A stretch of DNA of 34,137 nucleotides, taken from assembly GCA_016932015.1 (NCBI GenBank), contig JAFGDQ010000026.1:1-34137 (forward strand). The letters are read 5' to 3'. Made by a program: the position numbers and the translations under genes. The stretch comes from Spirochaetota bacterium (GTDB taxonomy: Bacteria; Spirochaetota; UBA4802; JAFGDQ01). A model generated the notes under the pieces. It had not been told where the DNA came from. It ran no database searches and saw only the letters and a program-made list of their open reading frames with translations. Shown in pieces: positions 7,198 to 15,253 of the stretch (position 1 is the stretch's first letter; the number at the start of each line of letters is the position of its first letter).

Positions 7198-8385
7198 ATG
7201 CAATTATTTAATAAAATCCAAAAATTCATTTTTTTATTTCTAATTATACAGGTTATTTCATTATCACCGGTTCCTGAAAGCAGTATAAATGTAATTATAT
7301 ATGATAAAAATAAATATATTTCAATGTATGATTTAACGTATATACTTGATATTCATAATTCTTTTGACATTATTACTGGAAGAGGGAAACTGTTTTTCAG
7401 AGGAGCAGTTGCAGTATATCAGACCGGATTTTCAGTAATGCTTGTCAACGGAAAGCTGATAAAATCGGACTACCCCGTTATCAGAAAAAAAGGTGAGCTC
7501 CTGTTACCTGACTTATTTATCAGAAAAATAATAAATGAATTTTATCCCGGATATGAAATAAGTGAAAAGCAGGGCTCATTTTTTATAAGGAAAAAAATTT
7601 CACCGGATAAACCGGATATTAATGATAAAACTGATTACCCGAAGGGCAGCAGCATTCCTTCGTCAACAAAAGACAGAATCAGCTTCATTATTATTGATCC
7701 GGGACACGGAGGTAAGGATCCCGGCGCAATAGGCAAAGGTGGCCTTAAAGAAAAATGGATTACATTGCAGATTTCAAAACATGTTGAAAAATATCTTAGC
7801 CCAAGGCTGAAAAATGTAAAAATAAAGCTGACAAGAAACACGGACAAGTTTATTGAGCTTGAAGAAAGAACAAAGATAGCGAACAGAATACTGAAGAAAA
7901 ATGAAAATGGATTATTTATAAGTATTCATGTAAATGCTTCAATTCTTTCAAAAATATCCGGATTTGAGACTTATTTTCTTTCCCAGAATCCATCTAACGA
8001 AGAAGCAAGGACAACTGCAGCTCTGGAAAACAATGTTATTATTCTTGAAAAGAATAAAAGAAAAAACAAAAATTACAATGATGTTGAACATGTAGAAGCC
8101 ATTATGCTGAATACGCAGATCCTTAAAGAAAGCTCAATGTTAGCTGATTTCATACAGAAAAATATGGACAGGAATATCAGCAAATCAAAATCAAAAGGTG
8201 TAAAAAAAGCCGATTTCTACGTACTTAGAGGGTCATTGATGCCGGCAGTGCTTGTTGAGGTTGGTTTTATATCGAATAAAACAGAAGCAAACAGATTAAA
8301 ACAATACGATTACCAGAAAAAAATTGCAAAAGGTATTGGTGAAGGCATAATTAACTTTATAAAAGAATATAATAAAAATATTTAA
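7198..8385 (+). CDS. N-acetylmuramoyl-L-alanine amidase (Amidase_3)
   Basis: A periplasmic zinc amidase that cuts the bond between MurNAc and the stem peptide. Layout: signal peptide (1 to about 23), an N-terminal stalk-like beta domain (about 30-133, resembling copper-amine-oxidase-N/AMIN-type adaptors), a Pro/Ser/Lys linker (134-160), and Amidase_3 (162-392). Zinc ligands and catalytic residues are visible: DPGHGG (His170), Glu185 in GGLKEK, SIHVNA (His244) and VEVGFISN (Glu354). The insertion about 263-315 resembles the regulatory helix region of AmiA/C-type enzymes. No ribosome binding site is evident before the ATG. It heads a run of four envelope genes. Denuded glycans it produces are the target of SPOR domains such as the one encoded at 4532-5113. 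Confidence 0.92.
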   Translation: MQLFNKIQKFIFLFLIIQVISLSPVPESSINVIIYDKNKYISMYDLTYILDIHNSFDIITGRGKLFFRGAVAVYQTGFSVMLVNGKLIKSDYPVIRKKGELLLPDLFIRKIINEFYPGYEISEKQGSFFIRKKISPDKPDINDKTDYPKGSSIPSSTKDRISFIIIDPGHGGKDPGAIGKGGLKEKWITLQISKHVEKYLSPRLKNVKIKLTRNTDKFIELEERTKIANRILKKNENGLFISIHVNASILSKISGFETYFLSQNPSNEEARTTAALENNVIILEKNKRKNKNYNDVEHVEAIMLNTQILKESSMLADFIQKNMDRNISKSKSKGVKKADFYVLRGSLMPAVLVEVGFISNKTEANRLKQYDYQKKIAKGIGEGIINFIKEYNKNI

Positions 8386-8408
8386 ACGATCAAAGGTTAA
8401 ACTATAGT

Positions 8409-8978
8409 ATGAAAAGCGTGCTTAAAAAAATTAAAAGATATATAATAAAAACCAGCATTGATTCATCAGAAAAAAACAGATTTTTAATGATTATCATTTC
8501 ATTTCTAATTTTGTTTGATTATTTTCTATTCTGTTTCATTTCAAATAGAAATCCGCTAATGATACTGCCGTCAATTCCATTAATTGAACATAAAAAAGAA
8601 ATATTTGTTTATGTTCCTGATACAGACGGAGTAAACATAATAAAAGAACCAAGAAGCATATCAATCCCTGAAAATAAGGAAGGCTACGTCAGGCTTCTCA
8701 TTGAAAAAATAATAAATGGATCAAATATTGAGAACACATCCATTGCTGTCCCGGTAGAACTATTCATCAGGAAAATATGGTTTAATGACGATACCTGCAT
8801 AATTGACATTACTCCTTCAATTCAGGATAAAGATATAAAAATCGTAAACGGATCTGAAAGTATATTTATAAAATCAATTGAAAAAACAATAACTGAAAAC
8901 ATCCCCTCCATTAAAAAAATTGCTATTCTGGAAAGAGGAATCCCCGGCAGGAATTTATGGGAAAAAAACAGAATATAA
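8409..8978 (+). CDS. Membrane-anchored GerMN domain protein
   Basis: A 189-aa protein with a basic cytoplasmic N terminus, one transmembrane helix (about 25-45) and an extracytoplasmic GerMN domain (about 60-189; VRLLIEKIINGS, VPVELFIRKIWFNDDTCIIDIT). GerMN is named after spore germination protein GerM but also occurs in non-sporulating bacteria, often beside amidases. It lies 23 bases after the amidase stop, so it probably belongs to the same operon and may act on or regulate amidase activity; that role is inferred from position. AAAGG about 11 bases upstream of the ATG is a weak ribosome binding site. No sporulation gene is seen elsewhere in the window. Confidence 0.8.
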   Translation: MKSVLKKIKRYIIKTSIDSSEKNRFLMIIISFLILFDYFLFCFISNRNPLMILPSIPLIEHKKEIFVYVPDTDGVNIIKEPRSISIPENKEGYVRLLIEKIINGSNIENTSIAVPVELFIRKIWFNDDTCIIDITPSIQDKDIKIVNGSESIFIKSIEKTITENIPSIKKIAILERGIPGRNLWEKNRI

Positions 8979-9033
8979 TTTTCAGGTATTAATTTATTTT
9001 ACTTAATAAAAATACGATAATTATATTAACATT

Positions 9034-9861
9034 ATGAAATTATACTTGCTTATAACAATATCTGTTCTTCTTTTATTAGTTTCACTTTCCTCTTATTATC
9101 TGCTGGATTTTGACAATCCGGGAATAGGGTCAATAATAGAAAAAGAAGTACAGATGGAAATTAAAGAGAAAGAATCGATTAACAGGTTTTTATCCGTTCC
9201 AATACTGCTCTATCATGATATAGACGGAAAAGGAGTATATTCGATTTCACAGGATACTTTGCGTAATCATTTTCAGCTGTTAAAAAATAATGGCATCAGA
9301 GTAATTAAATTATCCGAACTTATTAAGCGTATGTCCAGCCACAAGCCTTTTAATGATAAAGTTATCGTCATTTCATTTGATGATGGCTTTCTCTCAATGT
9401 ATACAAAATTACTGCCATTACTGAAAGAATATGATTATCCGGTTACATTATTCGTTTATACAAATAATATCTTCACCGAGGCAAAATACAATCTTACCTG
9501 GTCACTGTTAAGGGAAATGGAAAACAACGGAATTGAAATAGAATCCCATTCAATCAGTCACATTGATCTTGAAGAAATTTCAGAAAAAGATTCCAATTTT
9601 ATCAAGAAAAAGCTTTTTCAGGAGCTGTATCTTTCAAAAAGAATTATTGAACTGTATATGGACAAGGAAGTTAAATATTTCGCATTCCCTTTCGGGAGAT
9701 ATAATTTAAAACTTATTGATATGTGCAGACATGCCGGATATGAAAGAATTTTCTCTACTGATTACAGAAAACACATAATTACCAGGGATAATTACTGCCT
9801 CGGCAGAGGACATATTAAAAAAAATTATTCAATGAAATTTATTGAAGATATTATACAGTAA
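9034..9861 (+). CDS. Membrane-anchored polysaccharide deacetylase (CE4/NodB)
   Basis: An N-terminal signal anchor (about 3-24) is followed by a NodB domain (about 54-275). It has PILLYHDI (56-63), the catalytic/metal motif ISFDDGF (113-119; Asp116 and Asp117), SHSISH (171-176; metal-binding His172 and His176), and FAFPFGRYN with the conserved Pro-Phe-Gly. CE4 enzymes remove N-acetyl groups from peptidoglycan, chitin or poly-N-acetylglucosamine. The LLYHDI opening resembles the PgaB-type group, but the glycosidase half is missing. Its place after an amidase and GerMN protein suggests a cell-wall or exopolysaccharide substrate. No ribosome binding site is visible upstream of the ATG. Confidence 0.87.
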   Translation: MKLYLLITISVLLLLVSLSSYYLLDFDNPGIGSIIEKEVQMEIKEKESINRFLSVPILLYHDIDGKGVYSISQDTLRNHFQLLKNNGIRVIKLSELIKRMSSHKPFNDKVIVISFDDGFLSMYTKLLPLLKEYDYPVTLFVYTNNIFTEAKYNLTWSLLREMENNGIEIESHSISHIDLEEISEKDSNFIKKKLFQELYLSKRIIELYMDKEVKYFAFPFGRYNLKLIDMCRHAGYERIFSTDYRKHIITRDNYCLGRGHIKKNYSMKFIEDIIQ

Positions 9862-9960
9862 TTACAAATCTTTTATTGTTCTTTGCCTCAATTCTGATCC
9901 TTTTCCGCATTCTTCACTGCAATATAATACTCATAATTTATTTATAGTATTAAAATTATC

Positions 9961-9989
9961 TTGACATTAAGTTAATCAGAGATCAGAAT
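9961..9989 (+). promoter_or_regulatory. Candidate promoter upstream of the M23 peptidase gene
   Basis: Perfect -35 box TTGACA (9961-9966), 17-base spacer and CAGAAT (9984-9989), about 50 bases before the start codon. The string AAATTATCTTGAC at 9953-9965 is identical to 7120-7132 upstream of the amidase, which makes both sites more credible. Confidence 0.42.
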
Positions 9990-10037
9990 ATTGCGGTCTT
10001 TTATTCAACAATAAATATATATAAAAAATAAAGATAA

Positions 10038-10766
10038 ATGAAGATATACTATATTGTTTTATTACTTTTATTCTCTACAAGTTTATATTCACAACAGATA
10101 GTTTATATTGATAACGAGAAAATTCAGGAATATAAAAATACACTTGGAATATGGCTTCCCGCAGCCTCGAAACAGGAATTAACCGCATTATCAAATAAAT
10201 ATTCTTCCGATATTGATCAGATTTATAAGCTGAATAATATCAAGAACAATCAGATAACCAGAAAATACTATTTTATATCATATTCAGATGCTTACCTTGA
10301 AAAATTAAAGAGTCAGGATATAAAAAGAGAAATAAATACATGTAAAGATAAAGAATTTATATGGCCTCTTCTTGATCCGATTAAAATAAGCTCTGTTCTT
10401 GGCTTCAGAAATAAAAAATTTCATCCTGGTCTTGATCTTCCTGTTCCGGGCGGGAAACCTGTTCTGGCATCTATGGAAGGACTTATTATATATGATGGAT
10501 ATGCAGAGGGCTACGGCAGAATGATAGTTATTAAACATAAAAATAATTATATAACCAGATATGCCCACAACAGCGTAAATCTTGTCAGAAAAGGTGATTT
10601 CGTAAAAAAAGGACAGATCATTGCTTTTGCCGGGAGTACCGGCAACTCAACAGGCAATCATCTTCACTTTGAAATAAGATGCAGAGACGTACCGCTTGAT
10701 CCTCTTGATTTCCTGCCGGCAAAAAACGATTTACATATAATTCATACACTTAAAAACTGGAAATAA
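10038..10766 (+). CDS. Secreted M23 (LytM) family endopeptidase
   Basis: Signal peptide (1 to about 18, SLYSQQ), then a degenerate, possibly LysM-like or coiled N-terminal region (20-105), then an M23 domain (about 106-235). All catalytic residues are visible: FHPGLDL (His129, Asp133), YAH (His177) and NHLHFE (His208, His210). M23 enzymes cut peptide cross-links in peptidoglycan; because the zinc ligands are intact it should be active, unlike EnvC/NlpD-type activators. It is separated from the deacetylase gene by 176 bases that hold a promoter-like site, so it may be independently transcribed. An imperfect hairpin with one bulge follows the stop codon. Confidence 0.9.
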   Translation: MKIYYIVLLLLFSTSLYSQQIVYIDNEKIQEYKNTLGIWLPAASKQELTALSNKYSSDIDQIYKLNNIKNNQITRKYYFISYSDAYLEKLKSQDIKREINTCKDKEFIWPLLDPIKISSVLGFRNKKFHPGLDLPVPGGKPVLASMEGLIIYDGYAEGYGRMIVIKHKNNYITRYAHNSVNLVRKGDFVKKGQIIAFAGSTGNSTGNHLHFEIRCRDVPLDPLDFLPAKNDLHIIHTLKNWK

Positions 10767-10898
10767 TTTCCGTACTTAATACCGGAATTATCACAATAGA
10801 GATGTCTTTTTCTCAGTTCTATATGTAATGTAATTTATATTAGTAAAATATTTACCAGACAATTCTTTGATTCTTATCTAAATAAGGTGCTTATTGTT

Positions 10899-11783
10899 AT
10901 GGAAAAACGCATAGATCTTCATATACATTCCAGTTTCAGCGAAGATGCAGACCTCTCAGTAAATGAAATATTTGAGACCGCACAGAAAGCTTCTATTTCA
11001 GCAATTGCTATTACAGATCATGACTCAATTCAATCTATCAACGCGGCATTGTCCATATTACCGAATTATAATTTTGACTACGTTCCGGGAATTGAAATAA
11101 CCACAGTTTTTTCTGTTGATGATTCACAGCAGCATATTCTTGGATACTATGTTGACGGGAATAATTCCGGACTGCTGCAGAATCTTAATAGAATCTCGCT
11201 CTTCAGGGATGAAATTGCGCATCAAAGAATTGAAGCACTCAAATCAACAGGATTTATTCTTGATGAAAATAATATAAAAGAAATAGCCGGCGACAGGCCT
11301 GTTTCCGCGGTTTCAATTATAATAGAACTGCTAAATAATAAAAGTAATTCTGATGATGAAAGACTCTATCCATATTTACATGGAAATAAAAAAGATAATA
11401 AAGTTATGAGTTTCTACAGAGATTTTCTTGTGGAAGGAAAACCAGCTTACGTTCCGTTTAAGTCTATTTCAACTGAAGAAGGTATAAACACGATCAAAAA
11501 GGCTGGCGGTATTCCCATTCTTGCGCATCCATGTTTTGTAAAAAATAACAACTGGCTTGACAACATAAAAGAAATGGGCATTGCAGGTATTGAAGCAGTC
11601 TCATCATATCACTCAGATGAACAAATTAAATTTTACATTGACTATGCAGAAAAGAAGGGGCTTTTGATCACCGCAGGTTCGGACTTTCACGGACTAACGG
11701 CAAAGCCGCATATTAAACTAGGCGATCAGCAGGGGATGTGCTTTTCATACTATGAAAAGCTGAAAGAAAAGGCCGGTAAATAA
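10899..11783 (+). CDS. PHP-domain phosphoesterase (YciV/TrpH, 3',5'-nucleoside bisphosphate phosphatase type)
   Basis: A PHP-family metal phosphoesterase of 294 aa. Motifs are DLHIHSSFSEDA (His8, His10), ITDHDS (Asp40, His41), GIEITT (Glu66), HILGYYVD, PILAHPCF and AGSDFHG near the C terminus; together they build the tri-metal site. Close relatives remove 3'-phosphate from 3',5'-bisphosphonucleotides and trim RNA 5' ends (RNase AM). I chose the ATG at 10899 because AAGGTG (10884-10889) is correctly spaced for it; an in-frame GTG at 10887 lies inside that ribosome binding site. The stop codon sits in the loop of a strong terminator hairpin. Confidence 0.88.
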   Translation: MEKRIDLHIHSSFSEDADLSVNEIFETAQKASISAIAITDHDSIQSINAALSILPNYNFDYVPGIEITTVFSVDDSQQHILGYYVDGNNSGLLQNLNRISLFRDEIAHQRIEALKSTGFILDENNIKEIAGDRPVSAVSIIIELLNNKSNSDDERLYPYLHGNKKDNKVMSFYRDFLVEGKPAYVPFKSISTEEGINTIKKAGGIPILAHPCFVKNNNWLDNIKEMGIAGIEAVSSYHSDEQIKFYIDYAEKKGLLITAGSDFHGLTAKPHIKLGDQQGMCFSYYEKLKEKAGK

Positions 11784-11797
11784 ACCGGCCTTTTTTA
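11769..11797. terminator. Bidirectional Rho-independent terminator
   Basis: Stem GGCCGGT/ACCGGCC (11771-11777 with 11784-11790) extended by A-T pairs, loop AAATAA containing the stop codon of the PHP gene, then TTTTTT on the plus strand and TTTTC on the minus strand. It serves the PHP gene and probably the converging gene that ends at 11836. Confidence 0.9.
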
Positions 11798-11835
11798 TTG
11801 ACACTGTTTTTTATTATTTAAAAACTAATATTTAT

Positions 11836-12762
11836 CTAATTCTTACCTGTGGAAGAATCCGGTTCTTTCTCTGTCTGTATTGCCACTTCTTCTAATTTAA
11901 AAGCTTCAATGATTTCGCTGTCCTTAGGGAAAGTCTTCAGAATATTTTTTTCTTCCTGCTCTGTCCCGTAATAAGCACTATAACACAGTTTGCCAATTAA
12001 TTGTTTAATATCCTCTTCCTTATTTTTATAAATAAAGATAATGTTGGGTCCTGATTTAAATCCCCAGTTGAATCCATCGTCATAATTGACATAGAAAGTT
12101 TCTGTCACACCGTCACCATCAGCATCTTCAGCGAAATATATTAAATCATTTATAGCCTTTGCTTTAACAACCATTGAGTATTTTGCCGGCTCCTTTACTT
12201 CCTGAAAAGCCGGAGGTGAAATAGGCTGCCTGTCCAGATATAAACCTGACTCTGTTCTGTTTCTCATGAGCTGATAAAATACTTTAACATGCTTTTGAAT
12301 AAAAGAATTTCTTACATTGCGGTAAAAGTCACCGAAATTTTTCTCAACAAATTCTTCTTTTACATTAAGCATTTTCTCTGATTTTCTGTCTGTAATTTTT
12401 ATATAATCCGGTTTTGAATTAACTTTATTGATCCATAAATCTTTCGGAAGTTCTCTCCGAAGCTCCATAACATAAGTTTCCATTTTTATTTTAGCGGAAT
12501 CATCGTAGCCGTCACGGAAGAGATAAACCTGATTATTCTTCACTATTAAAAGACTTGCTAACGAGGTATCATTTTCAAAAAATTCATTAGCAGCAGGAAT
12601 CTGAATATGCTGAAATGCCACTCTGTCTTCAGTATACCTTGTCAAACCCAGAACCTCAATTGGTGTATAATTGATTTCAGTTGAAAAAACATTATTATTG
12701 CCTGATAAAAAAAAGCACGTTATTAATATTCCAAGAAAGAACACATATTTCTTTTTTTGCAT
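11836..12762 (-). CDS. Secreted hypothetical protein with EF-hand-like loop
   Basis: Unrecognised exported protein of 308 aa: basic N terminus, hydrophobic core (7-19), likely cleavage near VFS-TE at 27-28. The mature part has no membrane segment. Residues 213-221 read DADGDGVTE, a canonical DxDxDG calcium loop, followed by TFYVNYDDGFNWG. The tail is rich in Lys, Glu and Ser. The start is well supported by GGAGG seven bases upstream. It is transcribed away from the FecR lipoprotein gene across a 419-base gap and converges on the PHP gene. The secreted protein on the other side of FecR (14375-15148) has a similar Asp/Asn loop, so the three may be functionally linked. Calcium binding is inferred. 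Confidence 0.78.
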   Translation of the reverse strand: MQKKKYVFFLGILITCFFLSGNNNVFSTEINYTPIEVLGLTRYTEDRVAFQHIQIPAANEFFENDTSLASLLIVKNNQVYLFRDGYDDSAKIKMETYVMELRRELPKDLWINKVNSKPDYIKITDRKSEKMLNVKEEFVEKNFGDFYRNVRNSFIQKHVKVFYQLMRNRTESGLYLDRQPISPPAFQEVKEPAKYSMVVKAKAINDLIYFAEDADGDGVTETFYVNYDDGFNWGFKSGPNIIFIYKNKEEDIKQLIGKLCYSAYYGTEQEEKNILKTFPKDSEIIEAFKLEEVAIQTEKEPDSSTGKN

Positions 12763-13181
12763 TCAGTTGCCTCCATGCCTTTAAAGTAGGAAAAATATTT
12801 TTATTTTTTCCATCCAGATTGAATAACCAACATATATAATATATATACATAAAAAACAAGTCTATTTTATTTATATACTGCTTATTCTTGATTATGTTGC
12901 AGCCTAATAAAAATATGCTTTTTCTGTAAAACAATATCCTGAACATGTAATTATACAATTCCAAATAATGCTTTGTCAAATATTTTTATTAAAATATTTA
13001 GCACTTCTCAGAAACTTCTCTATAATTACCGATTAATATATTAATATTTGAAGGTGAGGCAAAATTGATTTTTTAATTATTTTTTATTGAATTTTTATTT
13101 TCTATCATTTAAAATAATTTACTTTATTCTTACCAGATTTACAGACAGATATTTAAATTTACCGGCTAAAGGAGAGTGAAT
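12763..13181. promoter_or_regulatory. Long AT-rich divergent intergenic region
   Basis: 419 bases without a credible gene between the secreted protein and the FecR lipoprotein. On the plus strand TTAGCA (12998-13003), 17 bases and TATAAT (13021-13026) form a good promoter candidate for the FecR gene with a leader of about 150 bases. Alternating AT tracts occur around 12828-12850. I see no tRNA, riboswitch or repeat. Confidence 0.45.
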
Positions 13182-14273
13182 ATGAATAAAACAGGTTATT
13201 TAATTTTAATATTAATACTATTATCCTTATTCTCCTGCTTAAAGCAGAGTGAAGATGACGACTATTCGAAAATAATGTTCTATATTGGAGATGTAAAAAA
13301 AAATTCCCTGATAGTTGAGATTGGCGATATTATTCTTGAAAATGATATCATTACAACCGGCATAAAATCATCATGCGATATTAAAATCGGCGGTTCAATA
13401 ATACGGGTTAAAGAAAAATCAAAAATAAAATTATCTGAATTAAGCAGAAAAGACAATATTGAGAGGACAACAGTTGGTCTAAGTGTAGGTAAATTATTAT
13501 GCAAAGCAAAAAAACTATCCAGGTCGGAAAAATTTATGGTAAAAACACCGACTGCTGTTGCCGGTGTCCGCGGAACAAAATTCACAGTGGAAGCTGATCC
13601 GAAAAGAACCTCCAGAATAAAAGTTTTTAACGGCAAAGTAAAGGTTATAAAACGCATTAAACAGCTTGAAGAAGAAATTGATAAAGTACTTGATGCGGCA
13701 CCTTCCCTCTCAGATAAGGAAAAAGTCATAGTTACAGAAAAAGAAGTTGAAAAAGCTGAAAAAATAGTGAAAAAATTCCTGGATAAAGAACAGAAAATAT
13801 CAGGTAATGTGGAAATCGCAGTTGTCAGGGTAATAGAAAATGTTAAGGATGATGTTGTTGTAAGTAAGAAGGAAATCCGGAAATTCAAGGTTGAGGATTT
13901 CAAAGAAGAACAGAATGAGATCATTGAGGTTAAAGAGAAACCAAAGGAAATAATTCAGCAGATTAAAAAAATTGTGGAGCTTGAGAAGAAAGAACCCGTA
14001 CCTGAAGGCAGGCTCCTTATTACAAGATATGAAATACATTTTATCAAAGACGGCAGGCTGCTATGGGAAGGCAGGGTAATTAATCCGCCTCTAAAGAAGG
14101 ATGATAAACTCTATATAGCATCAGGTGATTATATATTTTGCGCTTCTCTTAAAGGTCCGGTTTTCTGGAAAAAAAAGATTGAAAACAACGGCAAAATCGA
14201 GATAAAAGATGATAAGCTGATAGTGTACAGCCGGAATAAAACTGAAAAACTGGATCTTGTTACAGGACTATAA
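13182..14273 (+). CDS. FecR-domain lipoprotein
   Basis: The signal sequence ends in LFSC, giving lipidated Cys19. A FecR domain follows (about 33-158): GDVKKNSLIVEIGDII, the classic VKTPTAVAGVRGTKF (120-134) and VFNGKVKV. In TonB systems FecR relays signals to a sigma factor, but here there is no adjacent sigma factor or receptor and the protein is a lipoprotein, as in spirochaetal FecR proteins that often carry envelope-binding partners. After it come a long charged helical/coiled region (about 160-270) and a C-terminal beta stretch (ITRYEIHFIKDGRLLWEG and similar) that resembles PQQ-type propeller blades. The ATG at 13182 is preferred: GGAG lies seven bases upstream and an in-frame GTG at 13176 is too close to it. 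Confidence 0.85.
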   Translation: MNKTGYLILILILLSLFSCLKQSEDDDYSKIMFYIGDVKKNSLIVEIGDIILENDIITTGIKSSCDIKIGGSIIRVKEKSKIKLSELSRKDNIERTTVGLSVGKLLCKAKKLSRSEKFMVKTPTAVAGVRGTKFTVEADPKRTSRIKVFNGKVKVIKRIKQLEEEIDKVLDAAPSLSDKEKVIVTEKEVEKAEKIVKKFLDKEQKISGNVEIAVVRVIENVKDDVVVSKKEIRKFKVEDFKEEQNEIIEVKEKPKEIIQQIKKIVELEKKEPVPEGRLLITRYEIHFIKDGRLLWEGRVINPPLKKDDKLYIASGDYIFCASLKGPVFWKKKIENNGKIEIKDDKLIVYSRNKTEKLDLVTGL

Positions 14274-14374
14274 TTTATAAAAATAAGATTGAATATTTGA
14301 GCCCGTATGAGATAAAATGCAGTAAAATATAATAATGCATTTGAAAAAAATAAATATTTTTTAAGGAGGAAGCC

Positions 14375-15148
14375 TTGAATAGAAGACTTATTGCCATATT
14401 ATCTGTTTTTTTGATAACCGTATTAGCACAGTTCAGCGTAAAAGCCAGCCAGAAAGGTAGACCAATTCAATCTCAGATAGAAAAAGGGACCTATGTTGAA
14501 CAAGATATATTAAATCCTGAAACTATTAAGTGGCTGCCGATACCGGCCGGGACTGTGGATTATGCGCTATATCAGGCTATCAATAATGTGAGCAGTGTCG
14601 TTCTTGCAAATTTTAAAGTCGGTGAAAGAGTAATAACTCTTATTCAGGACAATAATGCAGACGGGAATGTGGACGCGGTAACTCACTGGTTTATTGATTC
14701 AAACCGTATTGATAAAGAAACTGTTCCGACAGCGTTCTGCCCTGCTGAAAAATTTAAAGAACTTAAAGAAATAATAATAAATGCTAAAAATTCAACTGTC
14801 AATCTCGGCGGCAAAAATTTCAAAGTTTCACCAAACAGCTTTGGACTTGCTGAAATGGAAAGGCTTTTAAAAAGGTCATCAAATGTTTCAAAATATAAAC
14901 AGGGATTAAGAATAAAAAGAACCGATCCTGATGAACGTTCACTGGAAATGCTTGTTTTTTCTTTTTCGTACAACATTCAGGATAGTACTGCTGACCTGGC
15001 ATTTAAAGTAAACTATTACGACAGAGGACAAACCAGAGTAAGTCCTATAATTAACTTTGGAGTTTACTGCAGTAACAGCAAAGACCCGTTTGCAATTGAA
15101 ACTGTAAAAAAAATAAGAGAAGTGAACAGTAAATATTTTGCCGAATAA
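14375..15148 (+). CDS. Secreted hypothetical protein, TTG start
   Basis: Unrecognised exported protein of 257 aa with signal peptide (cleavage likely after VKA at 22-24). Residues 92-100 (DNNADGNVD) resemble an EF-hand loop, echoing the exported protein at 11836-12762. The rest alternates helices and beta strands with no family I can name. The start codon is TTG; it is fixed by a strong AAGGAGGA (14363-14370) four bases upstream and by the signal peptide beginning there. It follows the FecR lipoprotein gene by 101 bases on the same strand, so it may be cotranscribed. An inverted repeat spans the stop codon (15136-15178). Confidence 0.78.
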   Translation: MNRRLIAILSVFLITVLAQFSVKASQKGRPIQSQIEKGTYVEQDILNPETIKWLPIPAGTVDYALYQAINNVSSVVLANFKVGERVITLIQDNNADGNVDAVTHWFIDSNRIDKETVPTAFCPAEKFKELKEIIINAKNSTVNLGGKNFKVSPNSFGLAEMERLLKRSSNVSKYKQGLRIKRTDPDERSLEMLVFSFSYNIQDSTADLAFKVNYYDRGQTRVSPIINFGVYCSNSKDPFAIETVKKIREVNSKYFAE

Positions 15149-15178
15149 ACTTTTATGTTAACAGAATATTCGGGAAAA
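15136..15178. repeat. Inverted repeat spanning the stop codon of the secreted protein
   Basis: Arms TTTTGCCGAATA (15136-15147) and TATTCGGGAAAA (15167-15178) pair at 11 of 12 positions around a 19-base loop. No T run follows, but it is placed where a terminator would be expected between two converging genes. Confidence 0.45.
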
Positions 15179-15215
15179 TGACCGGACAATCAATTATAAA
15201 ATAATCAAATTCCAA

Positions 15216-15253
15216 TATACGCAATAATCAGACTGTTCTGATTATTGCGTATA
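15216..15253. repeat. Perfect 17-bp hairpin over the 3' end of the M20 peptidase gene
   Basis: TATACGCAATAATCAGA (15216-15232), loop CTGT, then the exact reverse complement (15237-15253). On the minus strand one arm is coding (the last codons Tyr-Ala-Ile-Ile-Arg) and the stop codon lies at the start of the other arm. There is no U tract on either strand. Confidence 0.7.

Noticed and set aside
11798..11803. Perfect TTGACA on the plus strand
   Set aside because: It lies just after a terminator between converging genes, with no plus-strand gene downstream for over 1.3 kb.
12695..12979. Open frame of 94 codons upstream of the secreted protein gene
   Set aside because: It overlaps the signal-peptide region of the real gene in another frame, is rich in residues expected from AT-rich noise and lacks a ribosome binding site.
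13280..13924. Open frame of 214 codons on the minus strand opposite the FecR lipoprotein gene
   Set aside because: Its product is a low-complexity Ser/Thr/Phe string produced by the Lys/Glu-rich coding sequence on the other strand; no ribosome binding site and no family resemblance.
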